A stretch of DNA of 33,393 nucleotides from assembly GCF_001746755.1 (NCBI RefSeq), contig NZ_MCGG01000068.1:1-33393 (forward strand), given 5' to 3'. Within the stretch, counting starts at the first letter, position 1. Each line of letters opens with the position of its first letter. This document shows, piece by piece, positions 18,117 to 24,966 of this stretch. The notes below the pieces were generated by a model. That model worked only from the letters and a program-made list of their open reading frames with translations. It did not search any database and was not told the origin of the DNA. The stretch is from Magnetovibrio blakemorei. Its GTDB lineage: Bacteria > Pseudomonadota > Alphaproteobacteria > Rhodospirillales > Magnetovibrionaceae. The translations under genes were made by a program, and so were the position numbers.

Positions 18117-18536
18117 TCACTGCCATTGAGGTGGCTCAAAATCATCATCCGCAGCAGCAATAAATTGCAAGATTGGGTGTTGAAGGCTAGGTCTAGGGGA
18201 GTTTATTGCGATAGAGCCTAAAGTATCATCATGGAACCGACATATAAAAATTGGTCCATGTACGTCAAGATCGCCGTCAGGTAGTGGCAGGGTAAAATTC
18301 ACCGGAAGACCACGGCTTTTTGCAGTCTTGTTGATGAAAATAGCCAATTCTGATTGTGCCATACAGAAGGGGGCTAAAAAATGATCGCTGATTTCATCCA
18401 CATCGCCACCCAGTGCCTTCTGGATAACGGCGACTATTGCTTCGAGTTTTTGATCTCCTCGATAGACCCACGCTCTTTTTAGCTCGAAGGGCTTGCCGGG
18501 ATGTTTTTCGTAATACCAGAATGCTCTTGTACTCAT
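18117..18536 (-). CDS. Unrecognised 139-aa protein at the end of the methyltransferase operon
   Basis: 139 residues starting MSTRAFWYYEKHPGKPFELK, with AAGGA 10 nt upstream of the ATG. It appears a soluble alpha/beta protein: no signal peptide, no membrane segment, and an acidic tail ADDDFEPPQWQ. It lies 34 nt downstream of the 427-aa-class methyltransferase on the same strand, so it is probably the fourth cistron of that operon. I recognise no domain. It lacks nuclease motifs (PD-(D/E)xK, HNH or GIY-YIG), so it does not look like the restriction partner of the methyltransferases. Confidence 0.65.
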   Translation of the reverse strand: MSTRAFWYYEKHPGKPFELKRAWVYRGDQKLEAIVAVIQKALGGDVDEISDHFLAPFCMAQSELAIFINKTAKSRGLPVNFTLPLPDGDLDVHGPIFICRFHDDTLGSIAINSPRPSLQHPILQFIAAADDDFEPPQWQ

Positions 18537-18570
18537 AGCTCAGTTATCCTTTTTGAAATGGGGTAGTTGT

Positions 18571-19851
18571 TTAGGCAGCCTGGACATGATTTATCCATGC
18601 ACCAATTCGTTTTCGTGCGACATCGGCATACTTGACATCCTGCTCAATTCCGACGAACTGCATCCCTTCATTCTGAGCCGCAATGCCTGTGGTGCCGCTG
18701 CCGCAGAAGGGGTCGAGAACCAGTCCGTCTTTCTTGGTCACAAGACGCACGAGATATTCCATCAGCCTCACGGGCTTGACCGTGCAGTGCGGGTTTTTAG
18801 CGGATTTCCCGCTGGGATCAGAAACACCAAAATCTTTTTCGGTTCTGCCCGGCTTCGGACAATAAAAATACCGCTGAAGGTCATCGTTGAATTCACCAAT
18901 AACGTTTGCGGGAAAACGTCCAAGGTCGGGGTCACGACCAACTCGTTTGAACCCCCACCCCATGTTGCGTGTGTCCAGTGAGCCGCCATGTCCAGAACCT
19001 TTTACCTTTTCACCATCAGCCAACGGCACCCGACACGCATCGATATTCATGACGCCGGTTTCCCAACGCAGGATGTTTTGGGCTGTTGTGCCTTCAAGAG
19101 GCTTGCGGGCAACCACGATGACCTCATGGGCAGGCTTTAGAGCGGATTTCCAACCATGCCATTCTTCTGCGTGGGGAGAATTGGGTTCATAAGCTGGGAC
19201 CATTGTTTTCCCATATCCGCCTTGTCCTTCCAGTGACCGTGCCATACGACGACCTCCGATATTGGAGACCTCGCTAAATGCCTGTCCGCCACGGATGTCA
19301 TGCTGAAGGTTTACGTATTTTCCGCTGGTTTGCAGTGTCCCGAGATGCTTGTCGATTTGTTTTCCAGCATCGACCGCCTTAGGAAAACCTTGGGTGTAAA
19401 TCCACATGATTTGATCTCTGATTTCAAAACCCGCCAACCGCAAAGAAAGGATCAAAAGATCAACTGTCTTCGGATGTCCGAAGGCAACCACAAAACCACC
19501 CGGACGCAGAACGCGGAAAGTTTGCTTCCAAGTTGAGGGCTGGGGGACGCCACCATCCCAGTCTTTGCCAAGAAAACCCCGGCGGTTCGAATAATCATAA
19601 TCATCGCCTTTCGCCCATGTGGTGATCATGTCGGCGATGGTCTGGGATGAATAATTCTTCCCATTCTCAGAAAGCCCATAGGGTGGATCGCTAACAACCG
19701 AATGAAAATGGTTTTCAGGAAACCGGCTCATAACGTCCGAGTTGTCACCTGTGAAAACTTCAACCCGTTTTGACTGGCGGGTCACCTTGCGTTTCAAACG
19801 CATTGGCGGTGTGTACCCGAATGGCTGAAAGTCGTTCATACAATTATACAT
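18571..19851 (-). CDS. DNA methyltransferase, beta class (N6-adenine or N4-cytosine)
   Basis: 426 residues from the ATG at 19851 (GAGG 9 nt upstream, start overlapping the previous stop by 8 nt); the ATG at 19839 is an alternative. The catalytic motif IV SDPPYG is at about 54-59 and the AdoMet motif I LDPFCGSGTTGIAA near 385-398, the IV-before-I order of beta-class enzymes. The long middle (about 150-330) is a probable target-recognition region with a Gly-rich stretch GGRRMARSLEGQGG. DPPY permits either N6-adenine or N4-cytosine methylation. It is longer than usual for the class. No restriction nuclease adjoins it, so it is a solitary methyltransferase, possibly protecting the element from host restriction. 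Its N-terminus shares 'PFGYxPP' with the upstream methyltransferase. Confidence 0.88.
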   Translation of the reverse strand: MYNCMNDFQPFGYTPPMRLKRKVTRQSKRVEVFTGDNSDVMSRFPENHFHSVVSDPPYGLSENGKNYSSQTIADMITTWAKGDDYDYSNRRGFLGKDWDGGVPQPSTWKQTFRVLRPGGFVVAFGHPKTVDLLILSLRLAGFEIRDQIMWIYTQGFPKAVDAGKQIDKHLGTLQTSGKYVNLQHDIRGGQAFSEVSNIGGRRMARSLEGQGGYGKTMVPAYEPNSPHAEEWHGWKSALKPAHEVIVVARKPLEGTTAQNILRWETGVMNIDACRVPLADGEKVKGSGHGGSLDTRNMGWGFKRVGRDPDLGRFPANVIGEFNDDLQRYFYCPKPGRTEKDFGVSDPSGKSAKNPHCTVKPVRLMEYLVRLVTKKDGLVLDPFCGSGTTGIAAQNEGMQFVGIEQDVKYADVARKRIGAWINHVQAA

Positions 19852-20716
19852 CACAAAATGCCTCGCTCTTACTGCTTCGCCAAGTCAAACGATTTGACAT
19901 AGCGGGATTGAGCCGGGTCACTTCCACGTTACCCTTCAACGTGGGAGCAAAAGTTTTGACGGCATGGGGATTGATTTCAAAGCCAAAGACACTTCGTCCC
20001 ATTTTGAGTGCAACCTTGGCAGTGGTGAATTCACCTAGAAACATGTCTAACACCGTGTCTCCGGGGCGACTGCTATAGGCGAGCATCTTTTCCACCAGCC
20101 CATCAGGGAGGGAGTTCATGTTTCGAATTTCACCGTTGTGGTGTTTTTTCTGGGGAATGTCTGTCCAAACATCCATACGGTCGGCGTATGATTTTTTACT
20201 ATCCCCATAGCGGGCGTAAGGATCGAACCAGACGGCAGCCAATGGGGGCTTGATCACGTAGATAATATTATGATGACCGACGGTGTATTTGTGGTCCTGC
20301 CAGATGCCGGGATATTGCCAGACGATATTATTACGCAAGATAAGACCATGCTCCTCAATCGCACAGATGAAGTGATGCATGGTTTGAAATGACAAAATGA
20401 AATAGGCGGAGCCGCCGGGTCGGAGTACCCGAGCCACTTCGGCAACAGTGGAAAATGCAAAATCTTGATATTGTTCACGGGGAATTTCAACGTACCCCGC
20501 TATAACGTTACGCGTCTTTCCTTGATTGCGGTATTCGCTACCAATTACGTCACCTTTGATCCCAAAGGGCGGATCGTTAATGACAACATCAATGGAGCCA
20601 TCGGCGATATGTGCCTTGGCTCCCATGATGCCGCACCCCTCGAAAATCCGAGCCATTACTGGCTCGGACTTCGGAGGATTGTAGCCAAAGGGTTCATGCA
20701 TGAACGTCATCAGCAT
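19844..20716 (-). CDS. DNA methyltransferase, beta class, second copy in operon
   Basis: 290 residues beginning MLMTFMHEPFGYNPP; the ATG at 20710 is an alternative with GGGA 8 nt before it. Motif IV is NDPPFG (47-52). The C-terminal AdoMet-binding segment reads DMFLGEFTT (224-232), where most relatives have D-P-F-x-G-S-G-T-T, so the second glycine of FxGxG is Phe. DPPF is often found in N6-adenine or N4-cytosine enzymes. The gene starts 5 nt after the 251-aa gene and overlaps the next methyltransferase, so the three are translated together. Its 3' end contains one copy of an 18-bp palindromic sequence that recurs before the integrase at 25,013. It is active if the altered motif I still binds AdoMet; this is uncertain. 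Confidence 0.85.
   Translation of the reverse strand: MLMTFMHEPFGYNPPKSEPVMARIFEGCGIMGAKAHIADGSIDVVINDPPFGIKGDVIGSEYRNQGKTRNVIAGYVEIPREQYQDFAFSTVAEVARVLRPGGSAYFILSFQTMHHFICAIEEHGLILRNNIVWQYPGIWQDHKYTVGHHNIIYVIKPPLAAVWFDPYARYGDSKKSYADRMDVWTDIPQKKHHNGEIRNMNSLPDGLVEKMLAYSSRPGDTVLDMFLGEFTTAKVALKMGRSVFGFEINPHAVKTFAPTLKGNVEVTRLNPAMSNRLTWRSSKSEAFCDV
19884..19901 (+). repeat. 18-bp palindromic repeat, copy 1
   Basis: GTCAAACGATTTGACATA, whose first 15 bases are a perfect inverted repeat (GTCAAA / TTTGAC around CGA). An identical copy in the same orientation lies at 24,967-24,984. This copy is inside the 3' coding end of the second methyltransferase gene. Confidence 0.8.
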
Positions 20717-20721
20717 GTCCC

Positions 20722-21477
20722 TTACGCAGCCCAGGCGAGCTTGCCGCCCTCAACCACAGTCAGGGTGATATCGCTGACTTTGTTTTCATCGTCGGTCAGC
20801 ACACGCAGTTCAGTCCGTCCTTGCTCATCAATAACACCAATCAGCAAAACACGTTGTCCCGCCATGGAGGCAAGGTCTGGGTTTGCACGGGCGGCACCAT
20901 ATTTTTCTGCCTTTTTCAGAAATTCGGTAACCGCATCGACCGCACGCTGCTGATGTGAGGTGCCACGCTTTTTGGCTGCCTCAGCAGCTTTTTCACGACG
21001 TTTTTTGACCTCTGGCAATTTGGCATACATTACCTTGACCTTCGCCAGCCCCACTTCACCAGACCGCAACGGAGTGGCAAGCCAATCAGCGGCGTCTTCA
21101 TGAACGACCTTGTTATGCTCCAGAACGGCCATGGCTTGTGAGTCGTAGTTTATACGCTGACGAAGGTCGTGACGTTTCCCCTCGGGGTAAAATGCCTTCA
21201 CCGTCGAGTGAGCGTCCGTTTTTGCACGCTTGCTCGGAACCACATTGTGATCAATCAGGAACTGATTATGATCATCGGGATACGTCTTCCCGGCGACGTA
21301 AACGCCGTAAATTGCCGCCAAGGCTTCATAAAGTTCAGCGTTATTTGCAGCGAGACGTTTCATAACACCCTGATCAAATGTGATCACAGCCGTCTGTGCT
21401 GTTTTAACAAGGTTGAAGAAAACTGTGCTGGCACTGTTTTCGGGCTTGGATTTAACATTCGCGGTTTTCTTAGACAT
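20722..21477 (-). CDS. Unrecognised 251-aa protein, first gene of the methyltransferase operon
   Basis: 251 residues from the ATG at 21477 (MSKKTANVKSKPEN), chosen because AGGAG stands 8 nt upstream. The N-terminus is polar, the middle (about 30-110) helical, then a Lys/Arg/Ala-rich helix (LPEVKKRREKAAEAAKKRG, about 160-178) and a beta-rich C-terminus (RVLLIGVIDEQGRTELRVLT). No family is recognised. The basic helix suggests nucleic-acid contact. Placed first in an operon with two DNA methyltransferases (5-nt gap), it may be a structural or regulatory partner, or a typical accessory protein of a plasmid or integrative element. No catalytic motif is seen. Confidence 0.75.
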   Translation of the reverse strand: MSKKTANVKSKPENSASTVFFNLVKTAQTAVITFDQGVMKRLAANNAELYEALAAIYGVYVAGKTYPDDHNQFLIDHNVVPSKRAKTDAHSTVKAFYPEGKRHDLRQRINYDSQAMAVLEHNKVVHEDAADWLATPLRSGEVGLAKVKVMYAKLPEVKKRREKAAEAAKKRGTSHQQRAVDAVTEFLKKAEKYGAARANPDLASMAGQRVLLIGVIDEQGRTELRVLTDDENKVSDITLTVVEGGKLAWAA

Positions 21478-21571
21478 AAGATGCACTCCTGGTTAATGTG
21501 GGTTCTATCGAAGTCCATCCTGTTTCCTTAGGGGACCTCGATATGTCACTTGCGGACCATCCGCTTGCAAC

Positions 21572-22372
21572 ATGATTCCAGAGTACATCCTTCATTTATG
21601 CAGTCAATTCAATGACTTACTAAACATATGGGGGGTCGCCTGTTTAGGGGTAAACAATCTAGGGGGGGTAGGTGTTTTGGGGGTTCGTGGAAGTTTTGTG
21701 ACTTATTGTTTAGACAAGAAAGCTGGTAAAAAGACTCCAGATCAGAGACATAAAGAAATGAGAATGTTCCTCCGTCGCATTGGTGGAGAGTTTCGACACG
21801 AAATTACGGAGAAGGGTGGCAGTAGGTCCGACCTGCTTAACGAAATTGATAAGGCACCCTATTCATCAGACCCGTGGATTTTGATTGCATCCGGGTGGGA
21901 AGATATCGCTCACCCTAAGGCTGCCAGAATGCTGGTTGAGAACAACATCCCAGTTCTTTTATTTCCTGACACTGATGACATTATGGATTTTCAGTTTGAC
22001 GAAAGCCGTTATGTTTTTGGTGGCCCAATTGTCGATAAAACAACTGCCACAAAATTTCTGTTGCAGTCTTATCTTCATGGCATAACGTCAAAAATATCTA
22101 AGGAAAGCCCATTTTCTCTGACAAATATTAATTCAACCAAAGAGGCTGTAGAGTTTGCTTCGAAAATTTGGACAGACATAAAGAATGTTGCACTTGAGGA
22201 CTCGGAACGTGACCAGAGTAAAATTGCTTATACCCTGACCAAGAGAGGATTTAGGAGCATCAATGGGAAGCCCATAACACAGCCCCTCGTTTCACGTTAC
22301 ATCAAACGTGCCGGAAAAATAGATGAGTGGGCTGCGTTGGATTTGCAAATCAAACTGGGAATTAAACTTTAG
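21572..22372 (+). CDS. Hypothetical protein with recombinase-like C-terminal helix-turn-helix
   Basis: The frame gives up to 266 residues. Its first 40 codons run through a G-tract cluster and have no ribosome site, so the true start may be the GTG at 21698 (GGA 7 nt upstream) or the ATG at 21758. The C-terminus IAYTLTKRGFRSINGKPITQ then PLVSRYIKRAG (about 215-250) matches the pattern of the 'Recombinase' winged-helix domain of serine recombinases ('ia..Ln.rGi.t..G..wt...v.rll.r'). No serine recombinase catalytic domain is present. The middle (DPWILIASGWEDIAHPKAAR) is unrecognised. A site-specific DNA-binding protein is the best inference. TGTTTAG motifs lie upstream of this gene and upstream of the recombinase that follows. 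Confidence 0.6.
   Translation: MIPEYILHLCSQFNDLLNIWGVACLGVNNLGGVGVLGVRGSFVTYCLDKKAGKKTPDQRHKEMRMFLRRIGGEFRHEITEKGGSRSDLLNEIDKAPYSSDPWILIASGWEDIAHPKAARMLVENNIPVLLFPDTDDIMDFQFDESRYVFGGPIVDKTTATKFLLQSYLHGITSKISKESPFSLTNINSTKEAVEFASKIWTDIKNVALEDSERDQSKIAYTLTKRGFRSINGKPITQPLVSRYIKRAGKIDEWAALDLQIKLGIKL
21630..21683 (+). other. Cluster of four G-tracts (possible G-quadruplex or upstream regulatory region)
   Basis: Runs of 6, 4, 7 and 5 G start at 21,630, 21,647, 21,662 and 21,679, a spacing of 15-17 bp, separated by AT-rich 10-11-nt loops. Such a pattern could form a long-loop G-quadruplex or be a set of phased sites. If the 266-aa gene starts at 21698 this block is non-coding leader. Confidence 0.4.
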
Positions 22373-22447
22373 AGCAACCCATTGGTTAAAGCGGTTGAGG
22401 CGGCCCAAGAGAGTTCCCGTCGTCGTCCCAAACAATCAAATAGCGAC

Positions 22448-22569
22448 AATGTTTAGAAAGGAAGATTTCTAATCATTATCAGCTTTCGTGCGGGGTAAAG
22501 CGGGGACCACCTCCATGGTGATTTCAAATACATTTACTAAACCCCGCCAATGTCTGTTTTCTAAACATT
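22448..22569. repeat. Nested inverted repeat upstream of the small tyrosine recombinase
   Basis: Outer arms AATGTTTAGAAA (22,448-22,459) and TTTCTAAACATT (22,558-22,569) are a perfect 12-bp pair. Inside them GCGGGGT (22,490-22,496) pairs with ACCCCGC (22,541-22,547), and innermost CACC / GGTG flank TCCAT near 22,508-22,520. The right arm ends 10 bp before the recombinase ATG. It may be a recombination site for that enzyme or a two-site operator; the arms contain the TGTTTAG motif found repeatedly in this area. Confidence 0.6.
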
Positions 22570-22579
22570 TGAGGGTCAT

Positions 22580-23176
22580 ATGCGTGAGGGAAAAGCAAAA
22601 GTTCTATCCGAGCAGGAATTCACCCGATTGCTCCGGGTGATCTCGGTGGAACAACACGCCGAAAGAAACACCGCAATCATCATGATGAGTTTTGGTCTCG
22701 GTCTTCGGGTCGGCGAAATCAGCACGCTCATCGTCGGCGATGTCCTAAACCAGAACAATGCCATTCGTGATCACTTCCAAATCCGACGTGCCAACTCTAA
22801 GACCAATCAAAACCGCGAGGTCTTCCTCTCCAATCCAAAAATACAACGTGCGTTGCGGACATATCTCGATTGGCGGCGTGACCATGACCCGGTGGCGATC
22901 ACCCAGACATCGCCGTTGTTTAGATCACAAAAGGGCGGTGCGTTTACCCCAAACTCATTACAACAGATGATGAAGCGGATTTTTCGTCGTGCTGGTTTAC
23001 CTGAATCGGTATCCAGTCATAGTGGTCGCCGTAGCTTCGCCACCAAACTCATCACTGGCGGTATCGACATCAAATCCGTGTCCGTGCTGATGGGACACCG
23101 TAATATCTCTCAGACATCTGAATATTGCCAATCCAACCCAGATGTCCTTCGGTCCGCAGTGGTGCGTGCGATCTAG
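22580..23176 (+). CDS. Small tyrosine recombinase (XerC/D-like catalytic domain only)
   Basis: 198 residues with GAGGG 5 nt before the ATG. All catalytic residues are visible: Arg43 in GLRVGEI, a lysine near 74, His147-Arg150 in HSGRRS, His173 in MGHR and the nucleophile Tyr182 in SEYCQ. The N-terminal SAM-like DNA-clamping domain present in XerC/D and phage integrases is absent; compact enzymes of this kind are known in some invertase-type (FimB-like) and element-borne recombinases. The length is like FimB/FimE (about 200 aa). It could act on the nested inverted repeat just upstream or on hairpins just downstream. Such enzymes invert or resolve DNA segments, but the target here is unknown. 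Confidence 0.88.
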   Translation: MREGKAKVLSEQEFTRLLRVISVEQHAERNTAIIMMSFGLGLRVGEISTLIVGDVLNQNNAIRDHFQIRRANSKTNQNREVFLSNPKIQRALRTYLDWRRDHDPVAITQTSPLFRSQKGGAFTPNSLQQMMKRIFRRAGLPESVSSHSGRRSFATKLITGGIDIKSVSVLMGHRNISQTSEYCQSNPDVLRSAVVRAI

Positions 23177-23202
23177 TAATAGACGCACTATTAGTCAACA
23201 TC

Positions 23203-23236
23203 GGGAGGGCAGAACGCCTACGGCGTCCGCCCGCTC
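23203..23236. repeat. REP-like imperfect hairpin
   Basis: The bases from GGAGGGC to GCCCGCTCC fold as a GC-rich stem with a central ACGCC-TAC-GGCGT hairpin and outer GGGC/GCCC and GGAG/CTCC pairs, separated by small mismatches. It resembles extragenic palindromes or a terminator without a T-run, 27 nt after the recombinase stop. Confidence 0.4.
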
Positions 23237-23308
23237 CATCGGTGTCATTCGCTTTGCTCATGAACACCTCTGAGCAATTCAAATTACACGACCGGAGTGG
23301 GCAGATAC

Positions 23309-23323
23309 GCCGCCAGAGGCGGC
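23309..23323. repeat. Perfect GC stem-loop
   Basis: GCCGCC-AGA-GGCGGC is a 6-bp perfect stem with a 3-nt loop, followed by TTCATT. It may be a weak terminator for the upstream recombinase gene. Confidence 0.4.
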
Positions 23324-23330
23324 TTCATTG

Positions 23331-23395
23331 AAAAACTCCCCCCAGCGGCAACAACTAATATTAATAGGTAGATGTTCGAGATAGGGGGAGTTTTT
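23331..23395. repeat. 12-bp inverted pair with A/T flanks
   Basis: AAAAACTCCCCC (23,331-23,342) and GGGGGAGTTTTT (23,384-23,395) are exact complements separated by 41 nt, including an AT palindrome TAATATTA. In RNA this is a bidirectional terminator-like stem (A-tract, GC stem, T-tract) with an unusually long loop; in DNA it could be a recombinase site. Confidence 0.55.
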
Positions 23396-23626
23396 GATTT
23401 GGACCCACCCGTCCCCGCATGGAATAGTGAAGCGACACGTTCCACTCGCGACCCCACAGCAGATGAATTCATCAAGGCATCAATACGGCGACAACACATA
23501 TACACCACAGCCATGGTGAAGCTGGCTATGTACGTCTACCGGACACGCCATGACCCCTCCGAGATAAATACTGCTGATGCAGTAACGAGGAGGAACACAA
23601 GTGATCACACTGACAGAAATATATGA
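23372..23626 (+). CDS. Doubtful 84-aa reading frame
   Basis: This frame starts MFEIGGVFDLDPPVPAW right after an in-frame stop, with AGG 6 nt upstream, and has a protein-like stretch QHIYTTAMVKLAMYVYRTRH. It starts inside the 12-bp inverted pair and its end overlaps the next gene's strong ribosome site by 26 nt. No family is recognised. It may be a small real gene or a shadow. Confidence 0.3.
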   Translation: MFEIGGVFDLDPPVPAWNSEATRSTRDPTADEFIKASIRRQHIYTTAMVKLAMYVYRTRHDPSEINTADAVTRRNTSDHTDRNI

Positions 23627-23912
23627 AGAATTATTCGAACTAGGTGTCGTTGATACGCAATCCGAGTTCAGTGAATTTTGTGGACGAAAGCCATCATGGT
23701 ACAGCAGCACAATTGCCCGAGGCAGGCACCCCAACATAGATGTCCTATATCGGCTCACGTGGGCGTTACACGACACCTACCTAGCCTCAATCCAAGCCAT
23801 GGAGGAAACCAGCAACAATGATGAACACAAAGCATTTGAGGCTGGTGTAGACGTATTAGAAGCGATCATGGGACGTGTGCAGGATGAGATGGATAGGCTG
23901 TGCGAGTCATGA
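23601..23912 (+). CDS. Small DUF6626-like protein, second copy
   Basis: 103 residues with a GTG start and a strong AGGAGG 8 nt upstream. The sequence ITLTEIYEELFELGVVDTQS, then EFSEFCGRKPSWYSSTIARG, follows the DUF6626 pattern ('iye.L..lGvv.sq.eFS...gr.psYfs...ar.r.ps...l..L...L'), which looks like a helix-turn-helix. The C-terminal half is acidic and helical. The gene at 482-778 has the same pattern. The stop overlaps the next start as ATGA, so the next protein is translationally coupled. It may be a small regulator of the following gene, but no operator is evident. Confidence 0.65.
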   Translation: MITLTEIYEELFELGVVDTQSEFSEFCGRKPSWYSSTIARGRHPNIDVLYRLTWALHDTYLASIQAMEETSNNDEHKAFEAGVDVLEAIMGRVQDEMDRLCES

Positions 23913-24931
23913 GATGCACCCCTGAACTCGAACACCTTTTATACCGTACCATCGATAGTTTTGACCACGATGATCGCCCCATCCATCGATTTTTTTCATC
24001 GCAGTGGGATGTCACGGAAATCGAAGTGAGACCTTTCACGCTGTCCATGACGTTCAGTGGTGAAAAATTGATTGCACCATGCATTCAAACCGTCGCACGG
24101 ATTGAAGGTCACATGCAGGGGCAGCCGTTCCTTGCCTTGTTGCAGGTCCATCGATCAATAATCGATCACAGAGATATTGTGGAAATCGCTTGGCACAGCG
24201 ACGACCCCGATCTGGTTCGCCGTTGGGTCGTGCTATTCCAATTAAAAGGCAAACCGGGGCTTTTGCCCGAACCCGTTAAATCGTCCATCCCAGCGGGAAT
24301 TAAACACTGCTGGGCGTGGGACCACGCTTTCATCGTCAACGCCAATGCCACCGCAGCAATGACGGGGTTCAGCGAATGGATCAACTCCACCATCCCTCGA
24401 TCTGTGCAGGAATTTTACCTTGGGGGCGAGGTCGTCGATGCCGATGATATTTTTAAGATTGGGATGAGTATTGAGACGGATCAATTTTTTTGGTGTGGCT
24501 ATGCGTTGTGCAATCTGGCACCAGAATCGTGGGCAAATACCGTAGCGGGTCAGATTACAAAAACACCAGGATTGTTACGGTTTAAAACCGTAGATTTACC
24601 ATCTTTTCTCGCAATCAATTGGTTCATCGGCGGAGCCATACGGCTTCATGGTGGGTGGGAAATCCATTCATATCATGATGACCAACAGCTTGGTAGGCGG
24701 TCACTCAGCCCCGCCATGCGTGACCGCCTTGGACAGGCTCAAAATGATCTGCGTGAATGGTTGCAAAAACGGTGGGGGGACCGCCTCCCGATCCTGCTCA
24801 ATAGAATTGAATGGAACCGATACCCTAGCGTGAATTTTTACGAATCCGTCGATCATCATGATGTTTGGAGGCAGCCAAGTGGTCTCGTTGCCCATCCGTC
24901 TATTGGCTGGTTCCTCCCGTATCCATCATGA
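23909..24931 (+). CDS. Unrecognised tryptophan-rich 340-aa protein
   Basis: 340 residues from the ATG at 23909, which overlaps the stop of the DUF6626-like gene (ATGA); a GTG at 23900 is possible. It contains 15 tryptophans (over 4 percent), and recurring motifs such as HCWAWDHAF (about 134-142), FFWCGYALC and INWFIGGAIRLHGGWEIHSYH. There is no signal peptide, hydrophobic span or nucleotide-binding motif. It seems to be a soluble mixed alpha/beta protein. Coupling with a small putative regulator and position just before the integrase suggest an element cargo gene. Function and family are unknown. Confidence 0.7.
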   Translation: MRCTPELEHLLYRTIDSFDHDDRPIHRFFSSQWDVTEIEVRPFTLSMTFSGEKLIAPCIQTVARIEGHMQGQPFLALLQVHRSIIDHRDIVEIAWHSDDPDLVRRWVVLFQLKGKPGLLPEPVKSSIPAGIKHCWAWDHAFIVNANATAAMTGFSEWINSTIPRSVQEFYLGGEVVDADDIFKIGMSIETDQFFWCGYALCNLAPESWANTVAGQITKTPGLLRFKTVDLPSFLAINWFIGGAIRLHGGWEIHSYHDDQQLGRRSLSPAMRDRLGQAQNDLREWLQKRWGDRLPILLNRIEWNRYPSVNFYESVDHHDVWRQPSGLVAHPSIGWFLPYPS

Positions 24932-24944
24932 GGTCACCGTGACC
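24932..24944. promoter_or_regulatory. 13-bp palindrome upstream of the integrase
   Basis: GGTCACCGTGACC has perfect 6-bp arms around a single C, directly after the stop codon of the 340-aa gene and 68 nt before the integrase start. It is operator-like; the regulator is unknown. Confidence 0.35.
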
Positions 24945-24966
24945 ACAAATATCCCAACCTGCCTTG

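Larger units (their letters stand above)
23177..23600. other. Hairpin-rich 424-bp interval
   Basis: Between the small recombinase and the DUF6626-like gene I see a REP-like hairpin (23,203-23,236), a perfect 6-bp GC stem (23,309-23,323) and a 12-bp inverted pair (23,331-23,395). A possible 84-aa reading frame begins at 23,372. There is no clear long gene. Confidence 0.5.

Noticed and set aside
18553-18981. 142-aa plus-strand reading frame
   Set aside because: Antisense to the first methyltransferase gene, whose motif I is encoded on the other strand here.
23177-23600. CRISPR array or integron attC cassette site
   Set aside because: The hairpins are not repeated at regular spacing, and no attC core (GTTRRRY) pair bounds them.
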